Source: Anaeromyxobacter sp. PSR-1 (GTDB taxonomy: Bacteria > Myxococcota > Myxococcia > Myxococcales > Anaeromyxobacteraceae). Taken from it: a stretch of DNA of 56,744 nt. The stretch lies in assembly GCF_000964525.1 (NCBI RefSeq), contig NZ_BAZG01000012.1, positions 1 through 56,744 on the forward strand, read 5' to 3'. The notes beneath the pieces were generated by a model, which had not been told where the DNA came from, made no database searches, and was given only the letters and a program-made list of their open reading frames with translations. The translations under genes and the position numbers were made by a program. Of the stretch, positions 45,742 to 52,190 are shown piece after piece. Numbering within the stretch: the first letter of the stretch is position 1; every line of letters begins with the position of its first letter.

Positions 45742-47481
45742 CTAGGCGCGACTTTGGTTTTCAGGCCGATCGCCCAACAATCTGAATAGCAATGGTCCGT
45801 CGAATTGTTCCGAAGCTGCGTCCTGCGCCAACGCCATGGCCGTGAACAGAGCCGTGGCGGCGTCAATCTTTGCCGTCGGTGAGGAGCGGTCGGGCGTGAT
45901 CAGTCCGCCACGGTTCTTGAACGCCACCACGTTGCCGATCTGCCAGGAGACGGCCGGGTTGCCGGTGTGGACGAGCCGCTTCTCGAGCACCGCCGATTCG
46001 GTCTCGGTCATCGGACGGTTCATGTTCACGGGGTTGGTGCGGACCTCGACGGGCTCGATACCCTCCCTCATGAGCACCTGACCGAGGGCCGAGTCACCGA
46101 AGGCAGGGTCGAAGCAGACCGTGGATCCCGGGAACATCTCGACGTAGTCAGCCACCGACTCGGCCACCTGGAGCTGGTCAATCGTGTCGCCTGTGTGGAT
46201 CGTGAGGTGACCGTCGATGCCCCATCCACGGAGCATCCCGGCGTTCTGCATCTGGGCGACAGAGTTCTCGTTGATGTGACAGTCGAAGAAGGCCGTGTAC
46301 TTCCGTCGGCCCTGCTCGTCGGTGCCGACAAACACGATCGCGATGGCGAAGATGTCGCCCTTGGCGGCCGGGTCCAGACCGATGAACGCCCGCTGTCCCT
46401 TGAACTGTTCGAGGCTGAGCTTCTGATCGGCGCAGGCGTCCCACTTCTCGATCGCCATCCACCCCTCGGCGGCGCCGGCCCAGCGGTTCAGGTGGTACAT
46501 GATGAACTGGCCACGCTGCTGGCTCATGGCCAGGGCGTCACGGGCCAGCTTCTCCAGGTTCCGCTCGTAGACGCTGACACCGAGGTTCGGGTTGGCCATG
46601 AGCCAGCCACGTCGATCGGCGATGTCGTCCGTCTCGGCCTGATAGATGACGGTGAACGTCTCCTCGGCCTCGACCTTCCCTTCGAGGATGTCCTTGTTCT
46701 GCTGGAAGATGCCGTAGCCGATGGAGCTGGTGTCGAAGCCGCCCGTGCTGAGGGTGAGGAGCAGGGCCTGCTTCCTCTTGACGATGGCTCCCTTGAGTGC
46801 GTCCCAGAGGTCAGACCTGAGGACATGCAGCTCATCGAGGATCAGGCAGTTCGGGCGTGATCCGTGCTGGCTGTCGGCGTTGGCGGTCTTCGGCTTGAAG
46901 ACAGAGCCAGACTTCGTGTTTAGCAGGGAGCTGGCGTTGAGCTCGATCCCGAGCTCTTTGGCGATGTCGAGCTGTGAGCCCACGGCCGCCTCGAGGATCT
47001 GTTTGGCGGTCTTCCAGACGTAGTCCGTGCCCTCTTTGCTGAAGGCGTAGGCGAGGACCTCGGCGTTCATCTCGCCGTCCATGAACGCCATGTAGATGCC
47101 GATGGGCGCGGCCAAGAACGACTTGCCGTTCCCCTTACCCATCCAGATGTTCGCGACCAGGAAGCGCCTGAGGTCTGTCCGTTTGTCGACCCAACCGAAG
47201 AGGTTGGCGACGATGAACACCTGCCAGGGTTCGAGGTGGATCCGCTCGTACCGAGGAACGTCGTTCCTGGGCAGACACTCGATGAAAGTGCAGGCCTTGG
47301 CCGCCTTCTTCTGATCGAACTTGAACGGGAAGTCGTCCGACCTCGACCGCTCCAGATCGTTCAGGAACCTCTTACACGCACCGACCGTCAGCTTACAGGC
47401 GACGATCTTCCCGTCGATGACTTCTCTGGCGTACTGCTTGGCTATCTTCGAGTAGTCACGCTTGACGGGCTTCTTCGGCAT
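45742..47481 (-). CDS. Terminase large subunit
   Basis: A 579-residue packaging motor. N-terminal ATPase: variant Walker A MGKGNGKS at residues 114-121 and Walker B CLILDE at 212-217, with STGGFDTSSIGYGIFQ as motif III. C-terminal RNase H-like nuclease: AFIGLDPAAKGDIFAIAIV and later ELVRT/VEVRTNP-type acidic residues. This matches the Terminase_1 (HK97-type) family. The ATG overlaps the TerS stop by one base (TGATG). Confidence 0.95.
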   Translation of the reverse strand: MPKKPVKRDYSKIAKQYAREVIDGKIVACKLTVGACKRFLNDLERSRSDDFPFKFDQKKAAKACTFIECLPRNDVPRYERIHLEPWQVFIVANLFGWVDKRTDLRRFLVANIWMGKGNGKSFLAAPIGIYMAFMDGEMNAEVLAYAFSKEGTDYVWKTAKQILEAAVGSQLDIAKELGIELNASSLLNTKSGSVFKPKTANADSQHGSRPNCLILDELHVLRSDLWDALKGAIVKRKQALLLTLSTGGFDTSSIGYGIFQQNKDILEGKVEAEETFTVIYQAETDDIADRRGWLMANPNLGVSVYERNLEKLARDALAMSQQRGQFIMYHLNRWAGAAEGWMAIEKWDACADQKLSLEQFKGQRAFIGLDPAAKGDIFAIAIVFVGTDEQGRRKYTAFFDCHINENSVAQMQNAGMLRGWGIDGHLTIHTGDTIDQLQVAESVADYVEMFPGSTVCFDPAFGDSALGQVLMREGIEPVEVRTNPVNMNRPMTETESAVLEKRLVHTGNPAVSWQIGNVVAFKNRGGLITPDRSSPTAKIDAATALFTAMALAQDAASEQFDGPLLFRLLGDRPENQSRA

Positions 47482-47918
47482 CAATTCATGAGGTCATCAA
47501 AGATCCGCTTGAACGCGGAATCCTCGGGCTTCTTGCCCTTGATGCTGACGGTGGATCGAGACTGAGGAGTCAGACCGAACACCGACAGCCACTCCTTCAC
47601 CGCCCGCTGGGCGGCGATCAGCTCCTTCTGCGTGGCGTCCGGGCTGAGGCGTAGACGCTCGTAGTTGGACCTGACAGAGACAGTCATCACGAAGGCGTCG
47701 TAATCCTCGGCGCCATAGACTCCGAGGTGGTCGACGGCCTGCTTCAATCTGAGCCAGATCGTACGCTCTGTGCCATCGAGGCCGGGCTGTGGTGCGGGGA
47801 CCTCCACGACATCGATCTGAGGTGCGTCAGGTTTCGACCGGTCCTTGCGGAGCGTGCCGGACGCCTTCTTGATCTCGTCTGGTAGGCGGTTAGCCCCGCC
47901 CGATCCTTTGCCACCCAT
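47481..47918 (-). CDS. Terminase small subunit, P27 family
   Basis: A 145-residue DNA-recognition subunit. The N-terminus GGKGSGGANRLPDEIKKASG followed by TLRKDR matches the P27 terminase pattern (G-S-G-G-x-x-R-P, G-T-x-R-x-D-R). The middle (WLRLKQAVDHLGVYGAEDYD) and ATQKELIAAQRAVKEWLSVF complete the domain. The ATG at 47918 is chosen by homology; a longer frame upstream adds an Arg-rich leader. No 5' HTH beyond the family motif is visible. Confidence 0.85.
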   Translation of the reverse strand: MGGKGSGGANRLPDEIKKASGTLRKDRSKPDAPQIDVVEVPAPQPGLDGTERTIWLRLKQAVDHLGVYGAEDYDAFVMTVSVRSNYERLRLSPDATQKELIAAQRAVKEWLSVFGLTPQSRSTVSIKGKKPEDSAFKRIFDDLMN

Positions 47919-48079
47919 AGACTTTGTTCCTCGTTTCGCTGACCGCGCAAGTTTTGACCTGGCGATGGGGGACGGGACCCCCAGGCCCATTATCTTGAGT
48001 CACTCACCGAGGCCCTTCGGAGCCCTTCAGAGTGATTGGGATGTTGAGCCATGGTTGCCACCATCCCTTCCGTCCCGCC

Positions 48080-48107
48080 CTCTCCGATCGTCACTGGTCA
48101 CTTCGAG
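48080..48107. repeat. Dispersed intergenic motif, copy 5 (most complete)
   Basis: CTCTCCGATCGTCACTGG (48080-48097) runs into TCACTTCGAG. Its first 18 bases are the reverse complement of 28147-28164, and GGTCACTTCGAG (48096-48107) recurs twice elsewhere. It spans the stop of the bS21-like gene. GTCAC appears twice, 7 bp apart. Confidence 0.6.
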
Positions 48108-48328
48108 CAGCCATCCTCTGCTCTACGGTCGAAGGCTGCTCTCGCTTCCTTCTGCTTCCTGCGCTGGGACGGCTTCGTGTGGTGCCGTCTGTCCAGGTAC
48201 TGCCTCAAGATCTGACCGTCACGGACCTTCCGACTGAACCGCCGTATCGTCTGCTCTGGGTTCTCATCGCTCCGTGGTTGGACCTGTAGGCCCTTGAACT
48301 TCGAGTGGTCGAACTCCCGCCAAATCAC
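48098..48328 (-). CDS. Phage-encoded ribosomal protein bS21 homologue
   Basis: A 76-residue basic protein. From residue 14, GLQVQPRSDENPEQTIRRFS followed by RKVRDGQILRQYLDRRHHTK and PSQRRKQKEARAAFDRR aligns with bS21: the short strand, RRF, the first helix, the basic KP turn and the second basic helix all fall in register. bS21 binds near the 3' end of 16S rRNA and affects initiation on Shine-Dalgarno mRNAs. The N-terminal 13 residues are phage-specific. The start overlaps the HNH gene by 4 nt. Phage bS21 homologues are known from metagenomes; I do not recall one from a myxobacterial prophage. Confidence 0.75.
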   Translation of the reverse strand: MIWREFDHSKFKGLQVQPRSDENPEQTIRRFSRKVRDGQILRQYLDRRHHTKPSQRRKQKEARAAFDRRAEDGCSK

Positions 48329-48714
48329 CTGATCACTTCCTTCCTCTTGTGTCCGAAACCGCCGTCCTCACGGCACGTTTTAGAATCGTGGCAACGTTTA
48401 CAAAGCGCCTGAAGGTTGGCTCTATCGAGGAACAACATCAGGTCACCGAGATGAGGAGTGATGTGATCAACGACCGTCGCCTTCTCTCCGCACATCCGGC
48501 AGGTAGGTTCCTCTGCCAGCACAACTGCCCTGAGCCGTCTCCATTCAGGCGTACGGTAGAGGGCGTAGCGATCGGCTCGCTTCTCTCTGTTCTGCGCCTG
48601 CCTCTGTGCGTAAGCCTCGGCTGCGGCCTGCTGGTGCTGAGGACAGCGTGATGCTCCTCTGACCCGGATCGAGCAGCCTGGGTGCATGCATATTCTGAGG
48701 GGAGACAGGGCCAC
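48325..48714 (-). CDS. HNH endonuclease, packaging-associated
   Basis: A 129-residue HNH nuclease. Zinc ligands: CRMCG and CKRCHD. The HNH core is ATVVDHITPHLGDLMLFLDR followed by ANLQALCKRCH. An earlier Cys/His group (CMHPGC, CPQH) may bind a second zinc. HNH proteins next to TerS and TerL of HK97-type phages assist terminase cleavage, and the gene's position fits this. GTG start at 48714; an alternative ATG lies nine codons later. Confidence 0.88.
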   Translation of the reverse strand: MALSPLRICMHPGCSIRVRGASRCPQHQQAAAEAYAQRQAQNREKRADRYALYRTPEWRRLRAVVLAEEPTCRMCGEKATVVDHITPHLGDLMLFLDRANLQALCKRCHDSKTCREDGGFGHKRKEVIR

Positions 48715-48791
48715 GTTCTAGGTATGGCCCTCGGCAAACTTTCAGCCCTAGCTATATTAATTTCCGTCGGATTCTCGACGAACGGGCAATA

Positions 48792-48826
48792 GAAAAGCCC
48801 TGACTGTCTAGGAGTTCAGTCAGGGC
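48792..48826 (-). terminator. Intrinsic terminator in the late-operon leader
   Basis: On the minus strand a perfect 9-bp stem (GCCCTGACT with AGTCAGGGC, 12-nt loop, 48797-48826) is followed by TTTTCTATT. It lies upstream of the first late gene (start 48714) and in its direction, so leftward transcripts from beyond it would stop unless antiterminated. Confidence 0.7.
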
Positions 48827-49473
48827 CGATCGAGGACCGATCTGTGAGGGAAGCCTGTATCAGGGCTTCTAGCTATATCTAGTATCTAATCTAGCATTCA
48901 GCCTGTATCTGATCTTCTCTTATAGTCTAGTCTTCAGTCTTAAGCTTCTAGCTATTCTATAGTCTATAGCTATAGATTAAGAGCATGCCGGAGGCATAAC
49001 GGAAATAAGAATAGAGGCGGAACGCAGACAACTCTTTTTTCTTTTTCAGCAGCCTCTCTCAGCAGCCCCCTTGCAGGGAAATAGGCGGCTCAAAAGACTT
49101 TGTGACCAATTTTTCTGCTTTTTACTGCTCTTTGTAAAAATTACATGGCTGGAATCATGATCTGATTTCATTCTCTGATTCCTCTGCCCTGTGCCTGATC
49201 AGATCGTCCCGCTTCACCCACCAGAACTTCTTGCATGAGCTGCATCTGGCCGCTGCCGCATGCGGGCCAGAGCCCTTGCTCAGGGTCACCTCTACACTCT
49301 TGCACTTCGGGCACTGGATCATCGTCGGGTCTCCTCAGGGATACCTAGGACGTCCAGGAACATCCCAACCACTTCCTGACCATTCCTCAGGACCATCGCT
49401 CGATCACCCAGGACCCCTCGGCGAGTGACGGAACCGGCAGGCCTATGTCCTGGATGGCCCGGCTGTCAGAGGG

Positions 49474-49498
49474 CCTCCGATCGTCACCAGTCACTTCG
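49474..49498. repeat. Dispersed intergenic motif, copy 6
   Basis: TCCGATCGTCACCAGTCACTTCG (49476-49498) matches 48083-48105 at 21 of 23 positions. It lies just upstream of the rightward operon. Confidence 0.55.
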
Positions 49499-49506
49499 TC
49501 ACTTTT

Positions 49507-49520
49507 GCAAAATATTTTGC
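49507..49520. promoter_or_regulatory. Perfect 14-bp palindrome GCAAAATATTTTGC
   Basis: A symmetric operator-like site 56 bp before the first rightward gene (start 49576) and 9 bp past a dispersed motif. A repressor dimer could bind here; no repressor gene is recognised. Confidence 0.5.
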
Positions 49521-49575
49521 GTCCTCCAGGGTAAATATCTGTCCGACCTCCTAATTGAGATAGGAGGCGATGGAT

Positions 49576-49782
49576 ATGAAACTGAAGGGAGTATGCAACG
49601 AGTGCGGAGCAGAGTTCACTTACAGCCGTAGCACGGCGATCGGTCGTCCCAGGTTGATCTGCGATGACTGCCGTGTCCCGGCGCCGGCCCCGACTCTTCG
49701 GCAGCTGATCGATGAGATCGCTCAGAGCCAGAGGCGTGTCGAGTCGACGCTGGACCGTCTTGAGAAGCGAGGGGGCAAGTGA
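49576..49782 (+). CDS. Zinc-ribbon small protein, prophage
   Basis: A 68-residue protein with CNEC (residues 7-10) and CDDC (30-33), a four-Cys zinc ribbon. A helical C-terminal half follows (LRQLIDEIAQSQRRVESTLD). The ATG at 49576 has AGGAGG at 8 nt; an ATG at 49570 is too close to it. It is probably a nucleic-acid-binding or adaptor protein. First gene of the rightward set; its stop overlaps the next start by one base. Confidence 0.6.
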   Translation: MKLKGVCNECGAEFTYSRSTAIGRPRLICDDCRVPAPAPTLRQLIDEIAQSQRRVESTLDRLEKRGGK

Positions 49783-49973
49783 TGCGCCGGCCGAAGCAGG
49801 GCACGAGGGTGGCGTTCCGGTCGCCCGTCAAACACGAGGATCCGTCCAGGGTGAAATCGGTGTGCAAGTCATGCGGACGGACCTTCTACACAGAGGCAGA
49901 TTTCGAGGTTCCGGTATGTAGTCTCGACTGTCTCAGGAACATGAGAGCTGGTTTGGTAGTCTGGGAGAGTTAA
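49782..49973 (+). CDS. Zinc-ribbon small protein 2, prophage
   Basis: A 63-residue basic protein (MRRPKQGTRVAFRSPVKHED at the start) with CKSC near residue 28 and C-x4-C (CSLDC) near 46. This is again a zinc-ribbon pattern, with FYTEADFEVPVCS between the knuckles. No function is assigned. It may be an ancient duplicate of its upstream neighbour. Confidence 0.55.
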   Translation: MRRPKQGTRVAFRSPVKHEDPSRVKSVCKSCGRTFYTEADFEVPVCSLDCLRNMRAGLVVWES

Positions 49974-49977
49974 TGAG

Positions 49978-50502
49978 ATGGCAAGCAAGAGGATCGATCC
50001 GCTGAAGCGGTTCTGGAAGAAGGTACGTATCGACCCGGAGACGGGCTGTTGGATCTGGACAGGGAGTCTGTCCGGTAACGGCTACGGCAGCCTCAACCTC
50101 GGCCGTGGGCTATACATTAAGGCACACAGGTTCGCCTACGAGACCTTCGTCGGTCAGATCGCTGAAGGTCTTGAGCTAGCGCATAGCTGCGACGTGAAGC
50201 AGTGCTGCAACCCTGCACACCTCAGGGCGACCACTCACGCCGAGAACATCCAAGAGGCCTGGGATCGTAATCTCTGCCCACGTAAGCGGCGCAAGTTCAT
50301 CGGCAGCGAGAACGCCGAGCGTATCGTGGAGCTGCTCCGGGACACGGACCAGACGTACTACGAGATCGCCGACGCTTTCGGCATCGGCTACCTAACCGTG
50401 GTGCACATCAACTCCGGGTTTCACTGGGCCGACGCCCATCCCGAGATTCCCAGGCCGATCCGCAACAGCTACAGGCGTCAGACCGCCTCGACTGCGATGT
50501 GA
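49978..50502 (+). CDS. HNH endonuclease (HNH_3 type) with C-terminal DNA-binding region
   Basis: A 174-residue protein. GCWIWTGSLSGNGYGSLNLG and the HNH core AYETFVGQIAEGLELAHSCD with CCNPAHLRATTHAENI match HNH_3 homing-type nucleases. The C-terminal part (ENAERIVELLRDTDQTYYEI, then ADAFGIGYLTVVHIN) is HTH-like and probably reads DNA. Such genes are usually free-standing homing endonucleases in phage genomes. It ends just where the next small gene begins. Confidence 0.82.
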   Translation: MASKRIDPLKRFWKKVRIDPETGCWIWTGSLSGNGYGSLNLGRGLYIKAHRFAYETFVGQIAEGLELAHSCDVKQCCNPAHLRATTHAENIQEAWDRNLCPRKRRKFIGSENAERIVELLRDTDQTYYEIADAFGIGYLTVVHINSGFHWADAHPEIPRPIRNSYRRQTASTAM

Positions 50503-50519
50503 ACCGGAGGCTGCATGCG

Positions 50520-50720
50520 ATGCCCTGTCTTCGAGCCTGGGAACGGGAACTTTACACGGCGCATCGGCTGACCCACTGCCGTGAGTGCCTCAGGATCCTG
50601 CCCCGCTACCTCGTCAAAGATGGCGTCTGCCACTACTGCCTGAATATCCCGGTGGACGAGGAACGGGTCAGGACCGAGCGCCAAAAGGCGATCGAGATCG
50701 GAAGGAAGCTGAAGTCATGA
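50520..50720 (+). CDS. Small CxxC protein, prophage
   Basis: A 66-residue protein (MPCLRAWERELYTAHRLTHC at the start) with CREC near residue 20 and CHYC near 38, a zinc-ribbon layout like the two genes upstream. GGAGG lies 11 nt before the ATG at 50520; a GTG at 50499 is an alternative start. Its stop overlaps the HTH gene by 4 nt. Confidence 0.5.
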   Translation: MPCLRAWERELYTAHRLTHCRECLRILPRYLVKDGVCHYCLNIPVDEERVRTERQKAIEIGRKLKS

Positions 50721-50980
50721 GCGGGAAGCCTGGCCGTAGACGGACCGTCACCGATGAGCAGATCGCCGAGCTTCGGCGTCTGGCTGCCCTCGGGCTGTCG
50801 GTCGCCGAGATCGCCGAGCAGGTCCAAGTGTCCAAGGCGGCCGTCTACTACCACATGCCAGGAGTCGCCGTGATGGGCCATCGCAGCCAAGGCCGCCTCA
50901 AGAGGCAGGAGGACGATCCCGAGGTGCAGCGCATTGTCGCCGACCTCCTCAGCAAGTGGCGGGCCGAGGGACATAGGTGA
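50717..50980 (+). CDS. HTH DNA-binding protein
   Basis: An 87-residue basic protein. TVTDEQIAELRRLAALGLSV followed by AEIAEQVQVSKAAVYYHMPG is a helix-turn-helix of the resolvase/Hin or MarR-like type. The remainder is charged. It lies directly before a palindrome-containing promoter (50985-51007), so it may autoregulate or control the gene at 51251. It is the only plausible regulator I see in the prophage, though too short to be a cI-type repressor. Confidence 0.65.
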   Translation: MSGKPGRRRTVTDEQIAELRRLAALGLSVAEIAEQVQVSKAAVYYHMPGVAVMGHRSQGRLKRQEDDPEVQRIVADLLSKWRAEGHR

Positions 50981-50984
50981 AACG

Positions 50985-51007
50985 CTGAGTAAACTCAGTG
51001 ATATAAT
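50985..51007 (+). promoter_or_regulatory. Operator-like palindrome with consensus -10
   Basis: CTGAGTAAACTCAG (50985-50998) is a perfect 14-bp palindrome, followed 3 nt later by a consensus TATAAT at 51002-51007. It begins 5 bp past the HTH gene stop. No strong -35 is visible, which suits an activated or repressed promoter. Confidence 0.6.
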
Positions 51008-51077
51008 TTACAAATGCGATGGCCTCTTTATTTTTGTGTTGCTATTTAGGATTGACGTTAAACAGGATCTAGGTATG

Positions 51078-51110
51078 AAAAAAGCCGTTTCTGTTGACGC
51101 AGAAACGGCT
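51078..51110 (-). terminator. Intrinsic terminator, minus strand
   Basis: An 11-bp perfect stem (AGCCGTTTCTG with CAGAAACGGCT, 6-nt loop) followed on the minus strand by six T. It would end leftward transcripts coming from the integrase gene, after reading through the antisense side of two rightward genes. Confidence 0.75.
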
Positions 51111-51250
51111 CATGGACCGGATCGGGGTTGCACCGACATCGCACTACTTGAGAGGCAGGCATGTTGCTGTTGCACCACACAAATGGTGGATGGGGCGGTT
51201 CAGATAAGGCGTGGCGGCGGGCCCCTCCACCGAACTTCGAGGGGATAATC

Positions 51251-51574
51251 ATGAGGAAGCTGATTCTCGCCGTACTGTTGATCGCAGCCTGCGGCCCGAG
51301 CGCCACGCAGATCGATAAGACCACCGAGACGCACTTCTGGGGCCTGCGGCTGGCGACCGAGAGCCTGGCGAACGCAAAGCGTTCCTGTGAGCTCTCTTCA
51401 GAGATGGCCAGCCAGAACAACCCGAGGTCGATCGAGGATCGGGATCGGGCATGCAGCAAGTGGCGCGACGCCGACAAGTCCCTCAGGGACAAGCAGGCTG
51501 AGATCGAGACCTACTGCCGGGAGCGCCTCGACTCCTGTGAGCGGGTGAAGCGGCTCCAGGCGATGGCGAGGTAG
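51251..51574 (+). CDS. Phage-encoded lipoprotein
   Basis: A 107-residue protein whose N-terminus MRKLILAVLLIAACGPSATQ is a signal peptide with lipobox IAAC (Cys14). The mature part is helical, Cys-containing and highly charged (KRSCELSSEMASQNNPRSIE). It could be an outer-membrane spanin, a superinfection-exclusion lipoprotein or a lysogenic conversion factor; sequence alone does not decide. GAGGGGATAA precedes the ATG. It is alone behind the palindromic promoter, as lysogeny-expressed genes often are. Confidence 0.6.
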   Translation: MRKLILAVLLIAACGPSATQIDKTTETHFWGLRLATESLANAKRSCELSSEMASQNNPRSIEDRDRACSKWRDADKSLRDKQAEIETYCRERLDSCERVKRLQAMAR

Positions 51575-51647
51575 GTCAGGCCTTGGTCTTGACCCGAGGC
51601 ACCTGAGAATAACTGGGACGTTAGGTGGCGTAGAGCCTACCTATTAG

Positions 51648-52190
51648 GTGAACACAAAACATCTCATCTACGCCCTGAAGGACCCCAGAGATGGTCGGGT
51701 CCGTTATATCGGACAATCAAGCAGGGGCCTCGATCGTCCCCGTGATCATGCGGCTAGAGCCAGGCTGAACCATGATGCTGGCAAATCTCACTGCTACAGG
51801 TGGATCAGACAGCTTCTGAGCCTAGGCTTGCAGTACGAGATCGAAGTCGTTGAGAGCTTTGACGAGAGCCCAGATGTTAAGGAACTACTCGATACAGCGG
51901 AGATTCGCTGGATTGCTCTTTACCGACAGCAAGAGCTAGACCTCACGAACAGTTCTGACGGTGGCGGCGGACGCCGCGGCCCGAGGAAAACTCCCGTCTC
52001 AGAGGAAACACGGCGGCGTATTTCAGAAGCTAAGAAGGGAACGCCTGCCTGGAACAAGGGTAAGCAGCTCTCTGCTGAATACCGGAAGAAGCTCTCAGAG
52101 AATCATCGTGGGATGACCGGCAAGAAGCAGACGGCGGAGACCCGAGCCAAGATCTCCGCCGCTCTACGTCGCAGAGTTACTTCATCCTAG
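51648..52190 (+). CDS. GIY-YIG homing endonuclease with NUMOD3 repeats
   Basis: A 180-residue nuclease. The GIY-YIG core appears as LIYALKDPRDGRVRYIGQSS with a following R-x-x-x-H (RPRDHAARA), then EIRWIALYRQQ with the catalytic Glu. The tail has three NUMOD3-like motifs (SEETRRRISEAKKGTPAWNK, SAEYRKKLSENHRGMTGKKQ, TAETRAKISAALRRR). The start is GTG at 51648. It overlaps the convergent integrase gene by 14 bp. Confidence 0.85.
   Translation: MNTKHLIYALKDPRDGRVRYIGQSSRGLDRPRDHAARARLNHDAGKSHCYRWIRQLLSLGLQYEIEVVESFDESPDVKELLDTAEIRWIALYRQQELDLTNSSDGGGGRRGPRKTPVSEETRRRISEAKKGTPAWNKGKQLSAEYRKKLSENHRGMTGKKQTAETRAKISAALRRRVTSS

Larger units (their letters stand above)
48715..49575. other. Divergent control region: AT-rich and CTAG-dense
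   Basis: 861 bp without a credible gene between the leftward late operon and the rightward small genes. About 48880-48990 is a low-complexity stretch built from repeats such as TCTAGCTAT and TATAGTCTAG, with at least six CTAG tetramers. Further on are a TTTTTAC/GTAAAAA dyad (49119-49140) and the 14-bp palindrome GCAAAATATTTTGC. It is much lower in GC than the rest, and it probably contains the switch and late promoters. Confidence 0.6.

Noticed and set aside
47919-48097. N-terminal extension of TerS to 47990
   Set aside because: The extra 24 residues are Arg/Ser-rich and do not fit the P27 family start, while the ATG at 47918 matches it.
49231-49500. Possible small genes in the divergent control region (about 65-68 codons at 49231 and 49425)
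   Set aside because: No Shine-Dalgarno sequence, no domain, Pro/Ser-rich translations, and one overlaps a dispersed motif.
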